Assembly (NCBI GenBank): GCA_050260355.1
Contig: JBLNBZ010000068.1
Coordinates: 1 to 60,575, forward strand
From: CADEFX01 sp050260355
GTDB taxonomy: Bacteria; Pseudomonadota; Alphaproteobacteria; Rhizobiales; Hyphomicrobiaceae
Length of the DNA stretch: 60,575 nt
Reading direction: 5' to 3'
Under the pieces are notes generated by a model. The model saw nothing but the letters and a program-made list of their open reading frames with translations, ran no database searches and had not been told where the DNA came from. Shown here in pieces: positions 24,496 through 33,245 of this stretch. The translations under genes were made by a program, and so were the position numbers. Numbering within the stretch: the first letter of the stretch is position 1; each line of letters opens with the position of its first letter.

Positions 24496-26130
24496 TCAAT
24501 ATTTGGTCAGCACGACGAAATCGGTGCCCTGCCCCGTCTCCTTGCTGATGCCTTGATCGGAGATGATGAGGGAGGCGCCGGCCCACAACCTCTCGGCAAT
24601 CTCGTCTTCGACGTCCTTCGGAATTTCGATGCGGTCAAGCGCCTCCGCCGCACTCGCGCCATGAGAGCCGCCATCCGGCACGCTGACGACGCTCCACCGC
24701 AATGTGGCGCCGCCGTCCTCCGCGGCCATCGCGGTGAAAACGTGGGTGCCGAGAGCCCGCTCTGCATCGCGGATCGAGACGGGCGCATCGAGCAGCTGGT
24801 TGAAGCCCTGACGCAGGAAGATGCGGCCCTCCTTGCGGCTCACGAACACGGAGACCGGCTCCAGCCCCCAAACCGAGGCCTTCAGCGCCTCCGCTATCTC
24901 CTCCTTGGCCGACAGCGCTTGCCGCGCGGCGGCGGATGCCGCAAAGGCCTCGGCTGAGGCCTTGTCTTCGGCCGCCATTGCCTCAGTGAGGGCCTTGCTT
25001 GCCTCGTCGAGCGCCTGCCGGGCCGCCTCCTCGGTCTTGGTGGCCGCGTCGACGGCGCCCGCTGTCTTGACGAGCTCTGAGTCACGGGAAGCCGCCGCCA
25101 GCCTCCGCTCCGCCAAAGCGACCGTCGCCTTTGCACGCCGCACGGCGGCCGCGGCTGTGCGCGCTTCGGCGGCAGTCCGCCTCGCCAACGCCACGGCGGG
25201 TGTCGCCGCCTTCTCTGCCGCCGCAGCGGCAGCAATGGCCTTGGCCCGAAGCGCGCGCGCGCGTTCGAGCGGATTCTGCATGCGCACGGCGGCAGCGGCG
25301 ATGGGCGACTTGTCGGTCAAGGTGACGGGCTGCGTCGGGACCCTGGGTGGCTTATCGAGCTCCGCCGACCGCGGCGGCTCTTTCTCCCCCGACGCCGTCG
25401 GCGGTATCGGAGTCATCGCCGGCAGCGGCAGACGCGGATGCGTGATGGCCACAGGCTCCACCTCGTGTGGCGCTACGATAACACGCATGCCGACCCTGCT
25501 CATCGCCCACAACCTGGGCGCAAAATCGTACGTCAGCCGAATGCAGCCATGCGAAGCCGGATACCTGGGCACGACGCCGCCATGGAGCGCGATACCGGAC
25601 CAGGTGATGCGATGCATCCATGGCATGGGGGCACCGCTGTAAATGTTGGATTCGTGATACCGGTTCTTCTGGATGACGCTGAATACGCCCGTCGGCGTTC
25701 GATAGCCGGGCTGACCGGTCGACACCACGGACCGCGCAATAAGGCCCTCGCTGCCGTAGACGAAGATGCGCTGGTCGGACAAGGACACGATGGCGACCAG
25801 AGGGCCCTGGGATCCTCTTGCAGCCGCCTCCCTGTCGCCCCTTATCTCGTCGTCGTCGTGACGAGGTCTCTGCGCTCGCTCGTACGCTCCGGGACGCGGC
25901 GCCCGCCGCATATAGTCCGGCCTGCCGCGGTAGTCCGAGGCGCCGGGCCGCCGGCCGCCGCCCCAGCCGTCATTCCACGGCCAGAAGAAGATCTGGGCGG
26001 AGGCCACCGTAGTGAAAGGACCTGCGATGATCAGGGCGGCCAACAGGCACGACCAAAGCGATTTGCGGTAGAAGTCGAACTCGATACGCAGCAGCACGCC
26101 AGACACGACTCGCACCCTCGAACGGCCCAC
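24496..26130 (-). CDS. L,D-transpeptidase with Ala-rich coiled coil and degenerate second YkuD-like domain
   Basis: This is a secreted cell-wall enzyme of up to 544 residues. A hydrophobic signal segment lies at about 26-46 (ending VASAQ). A Gly/Arg-rich patch follows, then the YkuD domain at 109-220 with IALHGGVVPRYPASHGCIRL, in which His183, His194 and Cys196 form the catalytic centre for 3-3 cross-linking or lipoprotein attachment. Residues 287-420 are Ala/Lys/Glu-rich and strongly helical, probably a coiled coil. The last 120 residues resemble the first domain (VSVFVSRKEGRIFLRQG against VAIVSLSDQRIFVYGSE) but lack His and Cys. GTG at 26130 is used; other in-frame GTGs a few codons downstream are equally possible. 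Confidence 0.87.
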   Translation of the reverse strand: MGRSRVRVVSGVLLRIEFDFYRKSLWSCLLAALIIAGPFTTVASAQIFFWPWNDGWGGGRRPGASDYRGRPDYMRRAPRPGAYERAQRPRHDDDEIRGDREAAARGSQGPLVAIVSLSDQRIFVYGSEGLIARSVVSTGQPGYRTPTGVFSVIQKNRYHESNIYSGAPMPWMHRITWSGIALHGGVVPRYPASHGCIRLTYDFAPRLWAMSRVGMRVIVAPHEVEPVAITHPRLPLPAMTPIPPTASGEKEPPRSAELDKPPRVPTQPVTLTDKSPIAAAAVRMQNPLERARALRAKAIAAAAAAEKAATPAVALARRTAAEARTAAAAVRRAKATVALAERRLAAASRDSELVKTAGAVDAATKTEEAARQALDEASKALTEAMAAEDKASAEAFAASAAARQALSAKEEIAEALKASVWGLEPVSVFVSRKEGRIFLRQGFNQLLDAPVSIRDAERALGTHVFTAMAAEDGGATLRWSVVSVPDGGSHGASAAEALDRIEIPKDVEDEIAERLWAGASLIISDQGISKETGQGTDFVVLTKY

Positions 26131-26268
26131 GTCAGGCTTTGGAAAGCCCAGCGTACTCTACGCGAGTTCGATCCCATACCAAGTGCCCGATCAGCAACAC
26201 TTGCTGTTCTACAGCGCAAGCTCTGCAAACTGGTAAATGTCAGCCTATCGCCACACGAGTGAGGAAGC

Positions 26269-27168
26269 TTATCGTCGGCGACGCACCACGAAGCTGACCG
26301 CGTCGGCGAGCCCCGTCTTTGTGGCACCGAACGGCTCGAGCGCGGCAATCGCGTCGGCCTCTAGTCCGAGAAGCTTGGCGCGCGCGCCGGCGACACCCAG
26401 TGTGGAGACTGATGTCGCCTTCCCTGCGGCTGCGTCCTTGCGGACATTCTTGCCGACCGCGTGCGCATCGCCCTCCGCGTCGAGCAGATCGTCTGCGATC
26501 TGGAACGCCTCACCCATCGCATTGCCGTACACAGCAAGAGCGTGACGCGCGAGTGCGGGAGCCTCAGCCAGCACCGCACCGGCCTGTGCCGAGTAGGCGA
26601 TGAGCGCGGCGGTCTTCATCCGATGGATTCTTGCCACTCCGGCCGCCGTGTGCAGGTCCTGTCCTCGTCCGGATTCGGCATCCAGGTCGAGCTGCTGGCC
26701 ACCGGCCATACCAGAGGCACCGGAAGACCGGGCAAGGCCCAGAACCAGCTCGGCGCGCACCGCCGGATTTGGATGCGTCTCCTGACGCGCCAGGATCTCG
26801 AAGGCCACCGTGAGAAGCGCATCGCCGGCTAGGATCGCGGTCGCCTCGTCAAACGCTTTCCAGACGGTCGGCTGGCCACGCCGGACCTCGTCATTGTCCA
26901 TGGTCGGGAGATCGTCGTGGGCGAGCGAGTAGGCATGCACGCACTCGATTGCCACGGCCGCGTCGATCGCCTGGTCCGCCCGAAGGCCGAACAGCCGTGC
27001 GCTTTCGAGAACAAGGAAGGGCCTGAAACGCTTGCCGCCGGCGAGCGCGGCGTGTCGCATTGCCGCCCTGAGCCGTGCCGGCGCCGCGCCGAGCAGCTCG
27101 CCGCCCAGCAGCATGTCCATGCGCTGCTCGACCAGTCCGCTCACCTCCGTTAATCGTTGCTCGAACAT
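26269..27168 (-). CDS. ispA: Farnesyl diphosphate synthase (short-chain polyprenyl synthase)
   Basis: IspA condenses dimethylallyl and isopentenyl diphosphates to geranyl and farnesyl diphosphate, precursors of quinones, bactoprenol and hopanoids. The 299-residue protein has the first Asp-rich motif DDLPTMDND at 85-93 and the second DDLLDAEGD near 226-234, with GGKRFRPFLVL and MAGGQQLDLD between conserved helices. The spacing of the first motif (DDxxxxD) is the bacterial FPP/GGPP type. Length and sequence best fit farnesyl synthase. It is divergent from rpmF; the 248-base gap carries an inverted repeat at 27282. Confidence 0.93.
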   Translation of the reverse strand: MFEQRLTEVSGLVEQRMDMLLGGELLGAAPARLRAAMRHAALAGGKRFRPFLVLESARLFGLRADQAIDAAVAIECVHAYSLAHDDLPTMDNDEVRRGQPTVWKAFDEATAILAGDALLTVAFEILARQETHPNPAVRAELVLGLARSSGASGMAGGQQLDLDAESGRGQDLHTAAGVARIHRMKTAALIAYSAQAGAVLAEAPALARHALAVYGNAMGEAFQIADDLLDAEGDAHAVGKNVRKDAAAGKATSVSTLGVAGARAKLLGLEADAIAALEPFGATKTGLADAVSFVVRRRR

Positions 27169-27281
27169 GGTCAGGCCCTTTGCACCTCCGCCCCGCCGCC
27201 GGCGGCTGATGTGCCCGTGCCGCGGCCTCGATATGTCTGGTCACGCCCCAAAAATCTGGCTATAAGGCGCCTCCGAACGTC

Positions 27282-27306
27282 GCCGCCATATATACGCTAT
27301 GGCGGC
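27282..27306. repeat. Inverted repeat in the ispA-rpmF divergent promoter region
   Basis: GCCGCCAT (27282-27289) and ATGGCGGC (27299-27306) are perfect inverted 8-base arms around the spacer ATATACGCT. The element lies between two divergently transcribed genes, 113 bases from ispA and 110 from rpmF. It could be an operator or an RNA hairpin; there is no T-run, so a terminator is unlikely. Confidence 0.5.
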
Positions 27307-27416
27307 TTTGCATGTTGAGCATGACGCCGCGGCCGACGACGCCAAAGGGTCGCCTGGTTATACCGCCGAGCGCCCTGCCAAACGTCGCTATGCCGGGTAG
27401 GCAGGAGTTGGAGATT

Positions 27417-27602
27417 ATGGCGGTTCCGAGGAAGAAAGTGTCACGTATGAAGCGCGGTTTCCGCCGCTCGGCGGACGCGCTGAAGGCAGAGGTCTATACG
27501 GAGGACAAGGACAGCGGCAACCTGCGCCGTCCGCACCACATCGACCTCAAGTCAGGCAAGTATCGGGGCCGGCAGATCCTCGAGGTCGAGTCGGAAGCTT
27601 AG
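27417..27602 (+). CDS. rpmF: 50S ribosomal protein L32
   Basis: This is a small basic protein of 61 residues in the large ribosomal subunit. MAVPRKKVSRMKRGFRRSAD is the typical alphaproteobacterial start. There is no zinc-binding cysteine set, as is normal for Rhizobiales L32, and RPHHIDLKSGKYRGRQIL is the conserved C-terminal part. ATG 27417 is preceded by GGAG. The frame is open for 35 codons upstream, but that part has no ribosomal-protein similarity. It is followed 97 bases later by a small membrane protein gene on the same strand. Confidence 0.97.
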   Translation: MAVPRKKVSRMKRGFRRSADALKAEVYTEDKDSGNLRRPHHIDLKSGKYRGRQILEVESEA

Positions 27603-27699
27603 CCGCAATGCCGCTCGACCGTCCCATCCGCGGCGTTGACGCCGAGGAGCGCGGGACGGTGCCAAGCCGAAACAGCCCGCCGGTCAGGAGGAGATCGCA

Positions 27700-28116
27700 A
27701 TGTCGCTCCGGGCACTTCCGCTGATCGTCATATCGTTCATCCTGTACAACGTGATGGCGCTCTTCAGCGGCGATCTCCCTACGGAAGAGGTTTTCAGAAA
27801 GGCGTTCTTCCACGTGCCGATGCTGCGCGGCGCGACGTGGAGCTTCACCTGGGGTGATTTGGTGATCCTGGTCACGATGATCTGCTTGTTCGCCGAGCTG
27901 ATCAAATCGACCTACACATCGTCTGCATCGCTGGTCGATCACGGCCTGTCGATGGTTGTGTTCATCGCCTGCCTCGTCGAGTTTCTGCTCGTTCCGCAGG
28001 CCGCAACGTCGGTGTTCTTTTTCATCGTTGTGGCCGTGCTCATCGACGTCGTGGCCGGCTTCATGATCGGAATTCGCGTCGCGCGGCGCGATCTCAGCAT
28101 CGGCCACGATACGTGA
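27700..28116 (+). CDS. Small four-helix membrane protein
   Basis: This is an uncharacterised protein of 138 residues. Four hydrophobic segments are visible: about 6-23 (LPLIVISFILYNVMALF), 51-68, 82-100 and 104-126. A conserved-looking polar stretch separates the first two, with GDLPTEEVFRKAF at about 24-36. ATG 27700 has GGAGGAG about six bases upstream, one of the best ribosome-binding sites in the window, so it is a real gene. It sits between rpmF and the convergent phaR. No catalytic motif is evident, and the function is unknown. Confidence 0.8.
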   Translation: MSLRALPLIVISFILYNVMALFSGDLPTEEVFRKAFFHVPMLRGATWSFTWGDLVILVTMICLFAELIKSTYTSSASLVDHGLSMVVFIACLVEFLLVPQAATSVFFFIVVAVLIDVVAGFMIGIRVARRDLSIGHDT

Positions 28117-28145
28117 CCCGAGTGCAGGCGGGGGGCTGCGCGCGC

Positions 28146-28796
28146 TTACTCGCGGTCGCGCGATAGCTTCTCGATCCTGGCCTGCATCGCGGCGAGCTGC
28201 GCCTTCAGCTCATCGAGCTCGCCAGCCGCAGATGGCGGGGTAGCCGGAGCCGCCCCCGGAGTGGCGGCTTGCTCCTTGGCCCCACCGGCTTCATCTTTCT
28301 TCGCGGGCGGCTTGCCTTGCGAGAAAGGCGTGAACATCGCCATCGTCTGCTCGAAAATGGCAAGGTTCTTGCGCGCCTGCTCCTGATAGGCCTCGAAGGC
28401 ACCTTGCGGCGAGAACGCGGTCGTGAATTGTTTGCGGAATCGATCCTGCTCTTTTGCGAGCGCCTCGAGACTGACTTGCAGATAGCTCGGCACCATCCGC
28501 TCCATGGCGTCGCCATAGAAGCGGATCAGCTGGCGCAGAAACGGAATCGGGAGCAGCGTCTGGCCGCCGGAACGGCTCTCCTGCTCGACAATGATCTGGG
28601 TCAGCACCGAGTGGGTCAGGTCGTCGCCGGTCTTTGCATCGAAAACGACGAAGTCGCGTTCCGATCGCACCATTTGCGCGAGATCCTCGAGCGTGACGTA
28701 GGTGCTCGTTTCCGTGTTGTAGAGACGCCGGTTGGCGTACTTCTTGATGACAACCGGGTCCTTTTTCTCCGTCCGCGCTTCCGCCTTGTTGAGCAT
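28146..28796 (-). CDS. phaR: Polyhydroxyalkanoate synthesis repressor PhaR
   Basis: PhaR binds DNA upstream of phasin genes and binds the polymer itself, so that repression is lifted when granules form. The product has about 216 residues. The N-terminal PHB/PHA accumulation regulator DNA-binding domain contains VIKKYANRRLYNTETSTYVT followed by LEDLAQMVR. A second conserved region has SVLTQIIVEQE and LRQLIRFYGDAMERMVPSYL. The C-terminal third is Ala/Pro-rich and ends in a predicted coiled coil (LDELKAQLAAMQARIEKL). The start at 28796 matches family N-termini; ATG 28841 in the same frame is possible. It is divergent from phaA-phaB, 275 bases away. Confidence 0.92.
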   Translation of the reverse strand: MLNKAEARTEKKDPVVIKKYANRRLYNTETSTYVTLEDLAQMVRSERDFVVFDAKTGDDLTHSVLTQIIVEQESRSGGQTLLPIPFLRQLIRFYGDAMERMVPSYLQVSLEALAKEQDRFRKQFTTAFSPQGAFEAYQEQARKNLAIFEQTMAMFTPFSQGKPPAKKDEAGGAKEQAATPGAAPATPPSAAGELDELKAQLAAMQARIEKLSRDRE

Positions 28797-29071
28797 CGCC
28801 TGGGCCGTTTTCCCGCTGGGTTGCCTCAGTGAGAGTAACATGCCGCAGTCCAACAGGAAACATATGGATGCAGCGCGACATTTCCGTAGTGAGCTACGCT
28901 ACCGGTCGCGAGCCATCTTCGACGCTGGTCATATTGATTGCCGATACAAAAGCACCACTATCGTGTAAGAATTCGCCGAGACTTCGGACAGCGTCGAAGC
29001 AGTAAATCCCACGCCTCCCGTCCCTCTGAATGTCTGGTGTTGGATAGCCATCTCGATCCAAGGAGAGAGCC

Positions 29072-30256
29072 ATGAGCCCTGAAAACACGATTGTGATCGC
29101 CAGCGCGGCTCGAACCCCGGTCGGCTCGTTCAACGGTTCTCTTGCGAGCCTCCCAGCCCATGAGCTCGGCAAGATAGCCATCAAAGGCGCCATGGAGCGC
29201 GCCGGACTGGAGCCAGGCGATGTCTCGGAGGTCATCCTGGGCCAGATCCTCGCTGCCGGGGCCGGGCAAAATCCGGCCCGACAGGCCGCGATCGCCGCCG
29301 GCATCCCCGTCGACGCGCCCGCCTGGGGCATGAACCAGCTCTGCGGGTCGGGGCTGCGGGCAGTGGCCCTGGGTGCACAGCAGATCCAATCCGGCTCTTC
29401 GCAGATCGTGATCGCCGGCGGCCAGGAGAGCATGAGCCAGGCCCCGCACTGCGTGCACCTGCGCGAAGGCGTCAAAATGGGCGACACCACCTTCATCGAC
29501 ACGATGATCAAGGACGGGCTGTGGGACGCCTTCAACGGCTATCACATGGGCTCGACCGCGGAGAACGTGGCGCGCCAATGGCAGATCACGCGCGAGGAGC
29601 AGGACCGCTTTGCCGTCGCCTCCCAGAACAAGGCGGAGGCCGCCCGGAAGGCTGGCAAGTTCAAGGATGAGATCGTTCCGGTAACGATCAAGACGCGCAA
29701 GGGCGAGACGGTCGTTGCGGATGACGAGTACATCAAGGAGGGGGTCACCCTCGAATCCATCGCCAAGCTGCGCCCCGCGTTCGAGAAGGACGGCACCGTC
29801 ACCGCCGCCAACGCCAGCGGCATCAACGACGGCGCCGCCGCTGTGGTGCTGATGACGCTCGCCGAGGCAAACCGGCGCGGCATCAAGCCGCTCGCGCGCA
29901 TCGTCTCCTGGGCCCACGCCGGCGTCGATCCCTCGATCATGGGGACGGGACCCATTCCCGCCTCCAAGAAGGCGCTCGAGAAGGCCGGATGGACGGTGCA
30001 GGACCTCGACCTGATCGAGGCCAACGAGGCCTTCGCAGCGCAGGCCTGCGCCGTCAATAAAGGGCTCGGCTGGGATACCGAGAAGGTTAATGTCAACGGC
30101 GGCGCCATTGCCATCGGTCATCCGATCGGTGCTTCGGGGGCTCGCGTTCTCAATACGCTTCTGTTCGAGATGAAGCGCCGCGACGCCAAGAAGGGCCTCG
30201 CGACGCTTTGCATCGGCGGCGGCATGGGCGTGGCGATGTGTGTCGCGCGCGACTGA
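29072..30256 (+). CDS. phaA: Acetyl-CoA acetyltransferase (beta-ketothiolase)
   Basis: PhaA condenses two acetyl-CoA to acetoacetyl-CoA, the first step toward poly-3-hydroxybutyrate. The 394-residue protein has every thiolase active-site element: NQLCGSGLRAV (Cys91), EANEAFAAQ, GHPIGASGA (His350) and TLCIGGGMG (Cys380). This contrasts with the degenerate thiolase at 18506. ATG 29072 has AGGAGAG upstream. The product is used by PhaB, encoded next. The strong hairpin at 30283 separates the two genes. Confidence 0.96.
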   Translation: MSPENTIVIASAARTPVGSFNGSLASLPAHELGKIAIKGAMERAGLEPGDVSEVILGQILAAGAGQNPARQAAIAAGIPVDAPAWGMNQLCGSGLRAVALGAQQIQSGSSQIVIAGGQESMSQAPHCVHLREGVKMGDTTFIDTMIKDGLWDAFNGYHMGSTAENVARQWQITREEQDRFAVASQNKAEAARKAGKFKDEIVPVTIKTRKGETVVADDEYIKEGVTLESIAKLRPAFEKDGTVTAANASGINDGAAAVVLMTLAEANRRGIKPLARIVSWAHAGVDPSIMGTGPIPASKKALEKAGWTVQDLDLIEANEAFAAQACAVNKGLGWDTEKVNVNGGAIAIGHPIGASGARVLNTLLFEMKRRDAKKGLATLCIGGGMGVAMCVARD

Positions 30257-30282
30257 TCCTGGCCAGATTGTCGATTTGCAAG

Positions 30283-30327
30283 CTCAGCCCCGGACGGCCA
30301 AACTTTCGTCCGGGGCTGAGTGTTTTG
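30283..30327 (+). terminator. Strong hairpin between phaA and phaB
   Basis: CTCAGCCCCGGACG (30283-30296) pairs perfectly with CGTCCGGGGCTGAG (30307-30320), a 14-base stem with a ten-base loop, followed by TGTTTTG. It has the form of an intrinsic terminator and lies 27 bases after the phaA stop and 56 before the phaB start, so it may limit read-through or stabilise the phaA transcript. Confidence 0.75.
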
Positions 30328-30382
30328 AAGTAAAGTCCTGCTAGGCTTTCAAAAGACGAGTTGTCTCAGGGGAGTGATACGT

Positions 30383-31111
30383 ATGGGACGGGTTGCAGTT
30401 GTCACGGGCGGGACCCGCGGCATCGGCGAGGCCATCTCGGTGGCGTTGAAGTCGAAAGGATACAGAGTCGGCGCCACCTACGCCGGCAACGACGCCGCGG
30501 CGCAGAAATTCCAGGCCGAGACCGGCATCCCCGTCTTCAAGTTCGACGTCGGCGATTTTCACCAGTGCGAGAAGGGCGTCGCGCAGATCACGCGTGATCT
30601 GGGTCCGATCGAGGTGCTCGTCAACAATGCGGGCATTACAAGGGACGCAGCGCTGCATCGCATGACGCCGGCGCAATGGTCCGAGGTGATCCGCACGAAC
30701 CTCGACTCGGTCTTCAACATGACGCGGCTGGTGATCGACGGCATGCGCGCGCGCAACTTCGGCCGCATCATCTGCATCTCGTCGATCAACGGCCGCAAGG
30801 GACAGTTCGGGCAAGCCAATTATGCAGCGGCCAAGGCCGGCCTCGTCGGCTTTGCGAAGTCCGTGGCGCTGGAGGGTGCGGCACGCGGCATCACCTGCAA
30901 TGTCATCGCGCCGGGCTACATCAACACGGAGATGGTCGCGGCAGTGCCCAAGGAGGTGCTCGAGACCAAGATCCTGCCGCAAATCCCGATCGGCCGTCTC
31001 GGCACCTGCGTGGAGGTCGCGCGCTGTGTAGTGTTTCTTGCCGCCGATGAGGCGGGCCTCGTTACCGGCGCGTGCCTCGACGCCAACGGGGGCCAGTACA
31101 TGGCCACCTGA
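30383..31111 (+). CDS. phaB: Acetoacetyl-CoA reductase (3-oxoacyl reductase, SDR family)
   Basis: PhaB reduces acetoacetyl-CoA to (R)-3-hydroxybutyryl-CoA with NADPH, giving the monomer for PHB synthase. The 242-residue short-chain dehydrogenase has the cofactor loop VTGGTRGIGEA, the NNAG motif in VLVNNAGITRDA, the catalytic Ser in IICISSINGRKGQFGQ, and YAAAKAG with the Tyr-Lys pair. The ending DANGGQYMAT is typical of PhaB. ATG 30383 is preceded by GGGGAG. The synthase phaC is not in the window. A terminator follows at 31145. Confidence 0.95.
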   Translation: MGRVAVVTGGTRGIGEAISVALKSKGYRVGATYAGNDAAAQKFQAETGIPVFKFDVGDFHQCEKGVAQITRDLGPIEVLVNNAGITRDAALHRMTPAQWSEVIRTNLDSVFNMTRLVIDGMRARNFGRIICISSINGRKGQFGQANYAAAKAGLVGFAKSVALEGAARGITCNVIAPGYINTEMVAAVPKEVLETKILPQIPIGRLGTCVEVARCVVFLAADEAGLVTGACLDANGGQYMAT

Positions 31112-31144
31112 GCGGCAGCCGGCACGGAGCGGCCCAGCAGCACG

Positions 31145-31178
31145 ACACCCCGACGCATGCGCCGGGGTGTTTCGTTTT
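31145..31178 (+). terminator. Rho-independent terminator after phaB
   Basis: ACACCCCG (31145-31152) pairs with CGGGGTGT (31163-31170) around a ten-base loop, followed by TTCGTTTT. It lies 33 bases after phaB and in front of the end of the convergent NYN gene. Confidence 0.8.
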
Positions 31179-31191
31179 CAAGCTTGGCGCG

Positions 31192-33069
31192 TCAGCCCCT
31201 CAGCCGCGTGCGCACGATGCGCGGGAACTCGTCGGTCGCGAATTCAGGCTGTGCTGTCAGCTGCGTCGCTTCCTGCGCGAGCCCTGCGCGTGTCGGAGCC
31301 TGAAACAGACCATCCCGCGTCGCGCCGCGCTGCTCCATGACCTGCCGCTGCCCGTCATCAAGGAAGCCGAGCCTGTCACCTGCCCGCGGCTCCTGCGCAA
31401 CCGGCTGGGCAGCCGATCGCAATGGCGTGGCCTGGGCCTGGAAACTTGGCTGCGCGGTGGCGTGCTGCGGCAGCGCGGCTGTCGTCGGCAACGGCCCATT
31501 CCCGGCGAACCAAGCATCGATCAGGTCCAGCTCGTCGGCAGACAGGTTGAGCCCCTGACTGCGGCAACGCGCGACGACGAAGTTGCGGAAGCGGCCGGCA
31601 AACAGGTTGGCCGAGGCCCCCTGCTCGAACCAGGGGTCGGTCTCGCTGACGACATCGAGCACGAAGCGCACGTCGTCCCGCCGCACCTCGAGCCCGCGAT
31701 CCTTGGCGCGCTGCATGATATTCAGGTAGGTCTGCGCGCCATTGATGTTGTTCTCAGCGATCTCCTGCGCGATGGCCTCCAGCAGGATGCGGTACTCCGA
31801 CGGGCCGAGCAGCGGCGCCTGGCACGCCTCGAAAATCCGCAGCATTGCCTGCGCCGAGGCCGATGCATCGGACGACCGGCCGGGGTTCGGGCGCTGTGCC
31901 TGAGCCGGCGCTTGCAACGGAGCCTGGAACTCGGCAGGGCCTCCGCGCGGCGCATAAGAGGGCTGGCTGCCTTCCGCCTGCAGGGGCGCCTGCGTCGTGT
32001 AGGGGGCCTGCGTCGCGTAAGGCGACTGCTGCGGAGCCTGGGCTGGCCTGGCCTGAGCAGCGTACGGCGAGAGCGAGCCTCCCAGCGACGCGCTGCCGAG
32101 GCCTTCCTGCACGAATGGTGTGATGCCGCCGGGGGCCGCCGGCGGGCGCACGGCTCTTGCCTCGCGCTGCTCGTGCAGCGCCGGCGACTGGCTGATGAGG
32201 TGCCGTTTGCTGTCGATGACGAGGTATGGGGCTTGCTCGGTCAGCCGGAGGCCCTCGGGCAACGACTGAATCAGCAGCTCGCGGAAACCGCCAGCGCCCG
32301 CCCAGCCGGTGCCGATCGTCCGCTCGTGCCCGAGCGCACGTACCGCGCGGTCGGCCAAGACCTCCAGAGGAACGGGCGTCGGCGAGGCCTGCACCGCTGC
32401 CGCAACCTCGGCGATGATCTTGCGGCGGATCGCCTCGTCCTGATTTTCGAGGCCGGCGACGGGGCTTGCCTGATCGCCGACGCGGCCCTCCAGCAGGAGG
32501 GTTATCAGATCGGCCTCACGCACCTCGCCGTCGCTGATCGCGGTGTAGGGCGCGGCCGTGTAGTCGTTGGCGTAGATCACGGTGCGGCGCGCATGCGCAC
32601 GCAAGCGGTGCAGCACGGGCGTGAAGTCGGCATCTCCTGACAGGATCACGAACTCGTCGAAGTAGGTGTCGTGCGTGAGGTAGTCGCGCACGTCCATAAC
32701 CATGCGAATATCGGAGGAATTCTTGAGCTGCGCGGTCAGCGGCGGGCAGTCGACGATCTCGAAGCCGGCGCGCAGGAAATGATGGCGCACGAACGGGAAC
32801 GAGTTCATATCCGTCGAGTTGTCGGTCGCGTTCCGGCGCGGGACCGGGTTGCCGTAGCAGCGGTTCATGACGATGCGCCGCACGCCCGGCTTGGCGGGGC
32901 TGTTGGTCGGGGTGATCAGGTAGCTTGTCTCAATCGCCTTGAGCCAGAGGGCAGCGTCCTTCGCGAAGCGCTTCGCAGCCTCCTCACTCTTGCGCTTCAG
33001 CGACAAGTAGATGTTGTCGTAATCGACGAACACCGCGCTCAAGAACGCGCCTGATGTCTCCTGCTTCAT
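31192..33069 (-). CDS. NYN (LabA/PIN-like) domain protein with LOTUS-like module
   Basis: This is a predicted RNA-processing or RNA-binding protein of about 625 residues. Residues 9-200 are a NYN nuclease domain: FVDYDNIYLSL (Asp16, Asp18), SSDIRMVMDV (Asp120, Asp126) and ILSGDADFTPVL (Asp146, Asp148) supply the acidic metal site. Residues 212-290 look like an OST-HTH/LOTUS winged helix (VPLEVLADRAVRALG, then GGFRELLIQSLPEGLRL). Residues 300-400 are a Gln/Ala/Pro/Tyr-rich linker with YATQA- and YTTQA-type repeats. Residues 405-523 form another helical module, followed by a disordered tail. The start at 33069 is chosen because the NYN strand begins just after it; longer in-frame starts exist. 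Targets are unknown. Confidence 0.8.
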   Translation of the reverse strand: MKQETSGAFLSAVFVDYDNIYLSLKRKSEEAAKRFAKDAALWLKAIETSYLITPTNSPAKPGVRRIVMNRCYGNPVPRRNATDNSTDMNSFPFVRHHFLRAGFEIVDCPPLTAQLKNSSDIRMVMDVRDYLTHDTYFDEFVILSGDADFTPVLHRLRAHARRTVIYANDYTAAPYTAISDGEVREADLITLLLEGRVGDQASPVAGLENQDEAIRRKIIAEVAAAVQASPTPVPLEVLADRAVRALGHERTIGTGWAGAGGFRELLIQSLPEGLRLTEQAPYLVIDSKRHLISQSPALHEQREARAVRPPAAPGGITPFVQEGLGSASLGGSLSPYAAQARPAQAPQQSPYATQAPYTTQAPLQAEGSQPSYAPRGGPAEFQAPLQAPAQAQRPNPGRSSDASASAQAMLRIFEACQAPLLGPSEYRILLEAIAQEIAENNINGAQTYLNIMQRAKDRGLEVRRDDVRFVLDVVSETDPWFEQGASANLFAGRFRNFVVARCRSQGLNLSADELDLIDAWFAGNGPLPTTAALPQHATAQPSFQAQATPLRSAAQPVAQEPRAGDRLGFLDDGQRQVMEQRGATRDGLFQAPTRAGLAQEATQLTAQPEFATDEFPRIVRTRLRG

Positions 33070-33245
33070 ACTGGCCAACCCCCGCTTGGCGCCCATGCGA
33101 CTTAATTCTGGCACTCTTTACGAGTCGCGAGTCGGCGGCAAGGACCGACGGGACGCGGGGGCCCAACAATCCGGAAATATCAACAGGCTGGGCCACTTAG
33201 GAATCGACCGGCAGGTCAATTGGTGGTGGATAAGCCACCCCTGCG

